IMG/VR virus record: IMGVR_UViG_3300047546_002180
Coordinates: 1-52,188 of that record
DNA: 52,188 nt
Direction: 5' to 3' (one strand)
Origin: a virus
Position numbers and translations under genes: made by a program. Under the pieces are notes generated by a model that saw nothing but the letters and a program-made list of their open reading frames with translations, had not been told where the DNA came from and made no database searches. Below, piece by piece: positions 48,837-52,188 of the stretch. Numbering within the stretch: position 1 is the first letter of the stretch; each line of letters opens with the position of its first letter.

Positions 48837-49091
48837 ATGCCCACCTGGCTTTGGCGATCAATCGTAGGAATATCTGCATCAATAGCACTGGTTTCCGTGA
48901 TGCAATGGGCATCGTGCAGATTTTTTGTATTGCCCAGAATTTGGCCATGGTATGCGCAATACATAGGAACAAAAGAGGGCACAAAAATAGATTTGACACC
49001 AATTGGCTGCAATGATGTTGATGCAAGAACAATGGCGGCGATGATGGCAGTGCTCACAACCTTGATTAGCCTGAGCAGGAAAGCGGACTGA
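48837..49091 (+). CDS. Holin candidate
   Basis: 84 residues. N-terminal span (SIVGISASIALVSVMQWAS, about residues 8-26) and a C-terminal hydrophobic helix with a basic end (ARTMAAMMAVLTTLISLSRK, about 63-82). The GCNDVDARTMAAMM motif occurs in putative holins of cyanobacterial phages. Placed two genes before the endolysin, the usual lysis position. The 104-bp spacer upstream contains GCCGC/GCGGC but no clear promoter. Confidence 0.65.
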   Translation: MPTWLWRSIVGISASIALVSVMQWASCRFFVLPRIWPWYAQYIGTKEGTKIDLTPIGCNDVDARTMAAMMAVLTTLISLSRKAD

Positions 49092-49093
49092 TC

Positions 49094-49354
49094 ATGCGCC
49101 CGATTTTTCTTTACCTCGCCAAATTCTTTCTTCGCCTCGCAGTAGACAAAGCCCTAGAAAAAACACTGCCGAAGATCTACGACCAACTTGACAAGGATCT
49201 GCCCCAGCTCCTCTACAACAACGCGCCAAAAGAAATTGTGGCCTTTGAAATCTCAAAGGTCATTGCGCAAAATGTAAAAACTGCTAAGTACAAGCCGATT
49301 GTCGATATTGTTACGATGCTGTATGACCCCGCTCAAGCGAGTCGGAGCAAGTAA
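49094..49354 (+). CDS. Small lysis-cluster protein
   Basis: 86 residues, basic and helical (FLYLAKFFLRLAVDKALEKT, then IYDQLDKDLPQLLYNNAP). A short hydrophobic N-terminus could anchor it. Two bases separate it from the holin candidate and from the endolysin. Function unknown; lysis regulator or spanin-like roles are possible but no lipobox or second span is seen. Confidence 0.55.
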   Translation: MRPIFLYLAKFFLRLAVDKALEKTLPKIYDQLDKDLPQLLYNNAPKEIVAFEISKVIAQNVKTAKYKPIVDIVTMLYDPAQASRSK

Positions 49355-49356
49355 AA

Positions 49357-50436
49357 ATGAGTGACTTCCTGACTGCTGCTCGCTGGACCGACAAAAAGCA
49401 TCCAGAGCCTCATCAGATCGCCGCCTGGAACTTTGCCTGGGGCATCCTGAATAAAGAGCAGCAGCAGGAATTCCTTGAAATTTTCCGTTCCGCCCCTGCC
49501 GTTTCTCAGCCTCTCAATTTCGAGAACTCTTGGGATGGCGTAGTTGCTGCAGCAAAGAATTCAGGCGCAAAGTTTCCCGAATGCGTTGCTGCGCAATGGG
49601 CGCTAGAGAGCGGCTGGGGCAAACATACAAGCGGCAAAAACAACTATTTTGGTATCAAGGGGCCGGGCTCTAGTGTTAAAACGCAAGAAGTCGTCAATGG
49701 GAAAACAATCACAATTACAGACGAGTTTCTTGATTTCAGAAGCTTAGGCGAATGTGTCGAATACCTAGTTGATCGTTGGTATCGCGACTGGAAAGAATAC
49801 AAGGGCGTCAATAACACAAATTCGCGAGAGGAGTGCGCTCGCTCACTTGTAAAGCAAGGCTATGCAACTGATCCTGCATACGCAGAAAAGCTGATCAAGA
49901 TCATGAGCGAAAAAGCTCCAGCAGTTAAGCCGGCAATGGCGCAAGCAAAAAATCCATTTCTTTATCTCACTCGCACGCACAAAACAAATGCCAATGGCCT
50001 TGAGCTGTTGAAGCTGCAGTATTTCAAAGAGGGGCGCTCGATCGACTCGATCAACGTCGTCTCCGGGGCGCCGGGCGCACAGCAGTTCAGGGTTGGCTCC
50101 CGCAGTCGCTCGGGCAGCCTTGAGCCCCTCCCAGAGGGCCGGTGGGGCGTTGAGGATGTGCAGTGGCAAGCCGGGAAGGACAACTACTCCGGCAACTGGG
50201 GGCCGGGCCTGGGGCCTGTCAGCACGCCTCTGCGGTATCTGGGGCCTGGGACCACGGAGCGCAGCGCGATCGAGATTCACATTGATTCCAACGCCCGCAC
50301 GTCTCCTGGCACGGCTGGCTGCATTGGAATTGCGAATGAAGCGGACTATCGCAAGTTCGTTGGGTGGTTGCGTGATACAGATCCACGCGATCTTTTTGTT
50401 GATTACTCTCTCGGTACTTGTCCTACGCCGAAGTAG
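49357..50436 (+). CDS. Endolysin: FlgJ-like glucosaminidase plus L,D-transpeptidase-like domain
   Basis: 359 residues. Residues about 60-190 match FlgJ-like N-acetylglucosaminidase: FPECVAAQWALESGWGKHTS with the likely catalytic Glu 84, then NNYFGIKG and CARSLVKQGYATDPAYAEKL. Residues 205-355 form a second domain with IEIHIDSNARTSPGTAGCIG (His 308, Cys 322), the His/Cys pattern of YkuD- and Tlde1-like L,D-transpeptidases or carboxypeptidases. It would cut both glycan and peptide parts of the wall. No signal peptide, so it needs a holin. Its stop touches the stop of the opposing sigma gene. Confidence 0.85.
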   Translation: MSDFLTAARWTDKKHPEPHQIAAWNFAWGILNKEQQQEFLEIFRSAPAVSQPLNFENSWDGVVAAAKNSGAKFPECVAAQWALESGWGKHTSGKNNYFGIKGPGSSVKTQEVVNGKTITITDEFLDFRSLGECVEYLVDRWYRDWKEYKGVNNTNSREECARSLVKQGYATDPAYAEKLIKIMSEKAPAVKPAMAQAKNPFLYLTRTHKTNANGLELLKLQYFKEGRSIDSINVVSGAPGAQQFRVGSRSRSGSLEPLPEGRWGVEDVQWQAGKDNYSGNWGPGLGPVSTPLRYLGPGTTERSAIEIHIDSNARTSPGTAGCIGIANEADYRKFVGWLRDTDPRDLFVDYSLGTCPTPK

Positions 50437-51324
50437 TCAGAGGTTGAGTTTGTTTTTAACTGAAAGAAGCAGGGCGCACTTTTGTATGCCCTTTCTTTCC
50501 AGTGCCTGCAATTTCCCCTTTGATAGTCCAGTCGTCTGCGACAGTTCAAGCCATGATGTTGGCTTTTCTCTGTGTCGCTCAAGAATGATATATCTTGTTT
50601 GCTCGTCAACAAATTCATCAAGTGCGTGATAAAGCGCTTCAATGTTAATCCTTTCCTCTGCATCATCAATTGTATTCGAGTTGCGCGGATCTGCGACTAC
50701 ATCAATGATTGCGCTTGAATCATCATTGTCAGTGCATTTTCTATCAAGACTGAAGGCGTTTCTGGGCGCATCAAGAAGTTTTCTGATGTCTTCTAAATCA
50801 ATGCCAATTTCGTCTGATATTTCTTGAAGCGACGGTTCGCGCCCGAGTGATTGAGCAAGCCTTTCCCCCGCCCTCCTGATTTGATGCAGGGCGTCGTAGG
50901 TGCCGATCGGGAGCCTGATCGTTGAGTCTGTCGCCTGCATCGCCCTCTGGATTGCCTGTCTGATCCACCAGTAGGCGTAGGTGCTCATGGCATAGCCACG
51001 AGTTGGATCGAACTTCTCGACAGCTCGCGCCAAACCGATATTCCCCTCTTGAATCAAATCCATGAAATCAAGAGTTTTTGCAAGTCTTGTGTATTTACGT
51101 GCGATCGTAACCACAAGGCGAAGATTGCAGTTAATAAATTTTGCTCTCGCCCTGATTCCTATTTTTTCTATTCGCAGTTCTTCTTCAGAGTATTCAGAGC
51201 GATCTTTTTCCTGTATTGCAATCCACGCCTGTATCTGCGTCCCAAGCATGACCTCCTGCGTTTTCGTCAGCAGGGGGTAGCGCCCGATCTCATTGAGGTA
51301 AGCCTGGATCGTGTCGCTCGCCAT
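50437..51324 (-). CDS. Phage sigma-70 factor, cyanobacterial group 1/2-like with altered region 4.2
   Basis: 295 residues from the ATG at 51324, preferred because region 1.2 starts there (DTIQAYLNEIGRYPLLTKTQ). Region 2 is well kept: FINCNLRLVVTIARKYTRLA, DFMDLIQEGNIGLARAVEKF, MSTYAYWWIRQAIQRAMQ. Region 3 follows (LAQSLGREPSLQEISDEIGI). In region 4.2 the recognition helix reads TGLSKGKLQALERKGIQ where standard factors have VTRERIRQIEAKALRK, so two of the usual -35-contact residues are replaced (E. coli Glu585 to Gly, Arg588 to Gln). It should bind host core RNA polymerase and direct it to promoters that do not need a -35 box. Converges on the endolysin without a terminator. Confidence 0.9.
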   Translation of the reverse strand: MASDTIQAYLNEIGRYPLLTKTQEVMLGTQIQAWIAIQEKDRSEYSEEELRIEKIGIRARAKFINCNLRLVVTIARKYTRLAKTLDFMDLIQEGNIGLARAVEKFDPTRGYAMSTYAYWWIRQAIQRAMQATDSTIRLPIGTYDALHQIRRAGERLAQSLGREPSLQEISDEIGIDLEDIRKLLDAPRNAFSLDRKCTDNDDSSAIIDVVADPRNSNTIDDAEERINIEALYHALDEFVDEQTRYIILERHREKPTSWLELSQTTGLSKGKLQALERKGIQKCALLLSVKNKLNL

Positions 51325-51484
51325 TTTGCGCTTGGGAACCTGTAGCAGCTTGCATGTAGTGCAGTTTCCAGAGAGCCTGCCACTCTTGCGCATGATCCCA
51401 CACCATGCCCAATCCGTAAACGCGCCATTTCCACTGATTTTCTTCGCATGGCGCTTGAAGCCATGGCTCGTTACGCTCAGTCAT
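51290..51484 (-). CDS. Small Trp-rich protein overlapping the sigma start
   Basis: 64 residues, MTERNEPWLQAPCEENQWK, with seven Trp. It overlaps the sigma factor start by 35 bases in another frame. The high Trp content and the fit between the divergent 51500 gene and sigma support it, but no family is recognised. Could serve to couple sigma translation. Confidence 0.5.
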   Translation of the reverse strand: MTERNEPWLQAPCEENQWKWRVYGLGMVWDHAQEWQALWKLHYMQAATGSQAQNGERHDPGLPQ

Positions 51485-51499
51485 AACTACTGTGTTTCG

Positions 51500-51766
51500 A
51501 TGTCTCATTTAACGTATCGCCCGGAGGATCAGTTTCAGGAGAGACTCAATGCAGAACGCCTTAAGGAACTGTTCACGAAGCATGATCATCAGGGTTTACT
51601 TGACTTTGCGTTACTGTTAAACCATCAAGCGTCTTTCAATAACAGCAGGGCGTACTGGGCAATTTGCGAAGCAGCAAAGAATATGAGCGAAGAATTCAGC
51701 CTTGACAAGTACATGTCAATGGCGTCTGATGTACTAAAAGATGAAAATACCCGAGGCGGGATTTGA
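51500..51766 (+). CDS. Uncharacterised divergent protein
   Basis: 88 residues from ATG at 51500, transcribed away from the 51290 ORF with 15 bases between starts. Helical, polar (YRPEDQFQERLNAERLKELF, then AICEAAKNMSEEFSLDKYM). Its last six codons and stop lie in the 3' end of the minus-strand tRNA-Leu gene. No domain recognised. Confidence 0.6.
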   Translation: MSHLTYRPEDQFQERLNAERLKELFTKHDHQGLLDFALLLNHQASFNNSRAYWAICEAAKNMSEEFSLDKYMSMASDVLKDENTRGGI

Positions 51767-51821
51767 ACCCGCGCTTGAGCGATTTTAAGTCGCTTGCCTC
51801 GTTCCGCTGGGCTACTCGGGC
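51748..51821 (-). tRNA. tRNA-Leu (UAA)
   Basis: 74 bases on the minus strand. Acceptor GCCCGAG/CTCGGGT, D-stem GCC/GGC, anticodon arm AGCGA-CTTAAAA-TCGCT with anticodon UAA, T-arm GCGGG-TTCAAAT-CCCGC, discriminator A. The variable region is only five bases (CAAGC), whereas tRNA-Leu normally has a long arm. No CCA is encoded. It reads UUA. Confidence 0.85.
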
Positions 51822-51827
51822 TTGTGA

Positions 51828-51899
51828 TAGGTCCGCCGAGAATTGAACTCGGTTCTGCCGCTTATAAGGCGACGGCCTTAACCAATAGGCGACGGACCC
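51828..51899 (-). tRNA. tRNA-Ile (UAU)
   Basis: 72 bases on the minus strand. Acceptor GGGTCCG/CGGACCT, D-arm GCC/GGC, anticodon arm GTCGC-CTTATAA-GCGGC with anticodon UAU, T-arm CCGAG-TTCAATT-CTCGG, discriminator A, no CCA. It reads AUA, normally handled in bacteria by a lysidine-modified tRNA, so the phage supplies a direct reader. Six bases from the tRNA-Leu gene. Confidence 0.85.
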
Positions 51900-51903
51900 A
51901 TCT

Positions 51904-52188
51904 TCACGCAGCGATCATATCAGATTCTTCTGCTAATTTCGCTATTTGCCAAATACTTGGCATCACCGTGTCGTTCATGTTGTAATGTCCCTTCATCGCA
52001 TAGCTTGTGCGCGGAGTGGCCTCCATGCGATGGAAAACAATCTGCCCGATCAACATGCCTGGGTACAAGGGAATTGCATGTACCTGACGAATGTTATGCA
52101 GTTCAAGCGTCAGGCGGCTGCCGTAGAAGCCGGGATCAATAAATGCACTCAGAGCGTGAGAATATCCTTCTCGCCCACGGCTTGATTT
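51904..52188 (-). CDS. dcd: dCTP deaminase, C-terminal part (cut by the window edge)
   Basis: 94 residues are visible on the minus strand, open to the window edge. ALSAFIDPGFYGSRLTLELH and the following LYPGMLIGQIVFHRM, then YAMKGHYN, match the C-terminal half of dCTP deaminases (trimeric dUTPase-like fold, Glu in TLEL near the active site). It makes dUTP from dCTP, feeding dTTP synthesis for an AT-rich genome. The two tRNA genes follow on the same strand. Confidence 0.85.
   Translation of the reverse strand, partial: KSSRGREGYSHALSAFIDPGFYGSRLTLELHNIRQVHAIPLYPGMLIGQIVFHRMEATPRTSYAMKGHYNMNDTVMPSIWQIAKLAEESDMIAA

Noticed and set aside
51748-51821. tRNA-Leu read as an ochre suppressor
   Set aside because: The anticodon is UAA, which pairs with UUA; an ochre suppressor would need UUA as its anticodon.
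1-52188. Temperate lifestyle (integrase, repressor, attachment site)
   Set aside because: No tyrosine or serine recombinase, CI-like repressor or tRNA-fragment attachment site is visible; the winged-helix protein at 11018 alone does not support lysogeny. Genes outside the window cannot be judged.

Overview
The window looks like about 52 kb of a tailed phage (siphovirus) infecting a picocyanobacterium of the Synechococcus/Cyanobium kind. The phage identity rests on a complete head-to-tail morphogenesis order: small terminase-like protein, large terminase, portal, scaffold, capsid, head-tail joining proteins, tail tube, chaperones, a 1603-residue tape measure, tail tip, fibres and lysis genes. 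The long tape measure and the absence of sheath or contractile baseplate genes argue for a long non-contractile tail. The cyanobacterial host is inferred from a primary-type sigma factor resembling cyanobacterial group 1/2 factors, from fibre and small basic proteins of types I recognise from cyanophages, and from a frequent lack of Shine-Dalgarno sites. No integrase, excisionase or lysogeny repressor is visible.

Layout. (1) 1-10.0 kb: AT-rich left arm of about 28 small, mostly uncharacterised genes, all on the + strand, in short cassettes. Seven cassettes start with a near-identical promoter (AAATTTAGTTGACA, 16-18 bp, then a TAnnAT-like box) followed at the predicted transcript start by a stem-loop whose arms differ each time. 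A strong terminator at 10,065-10,090 closes this arm. (2) 10.2-12.97 kb: a TerS-like gene, a winged-helix/RepL-like gene, about 400 bp of AT-rich iteron-like repeats with a perfect inverted repeat (candidate origin or packaging site), then a GC-rich two-gene island behind a structured leader, and an unlisted 31-residue membrane protein that ends four bases before the large terminase. (3) 12.97-24 kb: packaging, capsid, connector, tail tube and chaperone genes. (4) 24-34.4 kb: tape measure, tail tip and two extra tail-tube-like proteins. (5) 34.4-48.7 kb: an unusually large set of fibre/adhesin genes, one made of 22 repeats of about 22 residues. (6) 48.8-50.4 kb: lysis (holin candidates and a two-domain endolysin). 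(7) 50.4-52.2 kb, minus strand: a sigma factor, a small Trp-rich ORF, tRNA-Leu(UAA), tRNA-Ile(UAU) and the C-terminal part of a dCTP deaminase cut by the window edge.

Regulation is the most interesting aspect. The left arm uses conventional TTGACA/TAnnAT promoters, presumably read by host RNA polymerase early in infection. Structural and lysis-region transcription units instead share GCTAnnCTG, an apparent -10 element with no visible -35 box, about 21-47 bp upstream of start codons and often just after a terminator. The phage sigma factor keeps region 2 but has lost key -35-contact residues in region 4.2. I infer that this sigma reads the GCTAnnCTG promoters late in infection. The two tRNAs read UUA and AUA, codons that the AT-rich phage genes use and that GC-rich picocyanobacteria are expected to use rarely.
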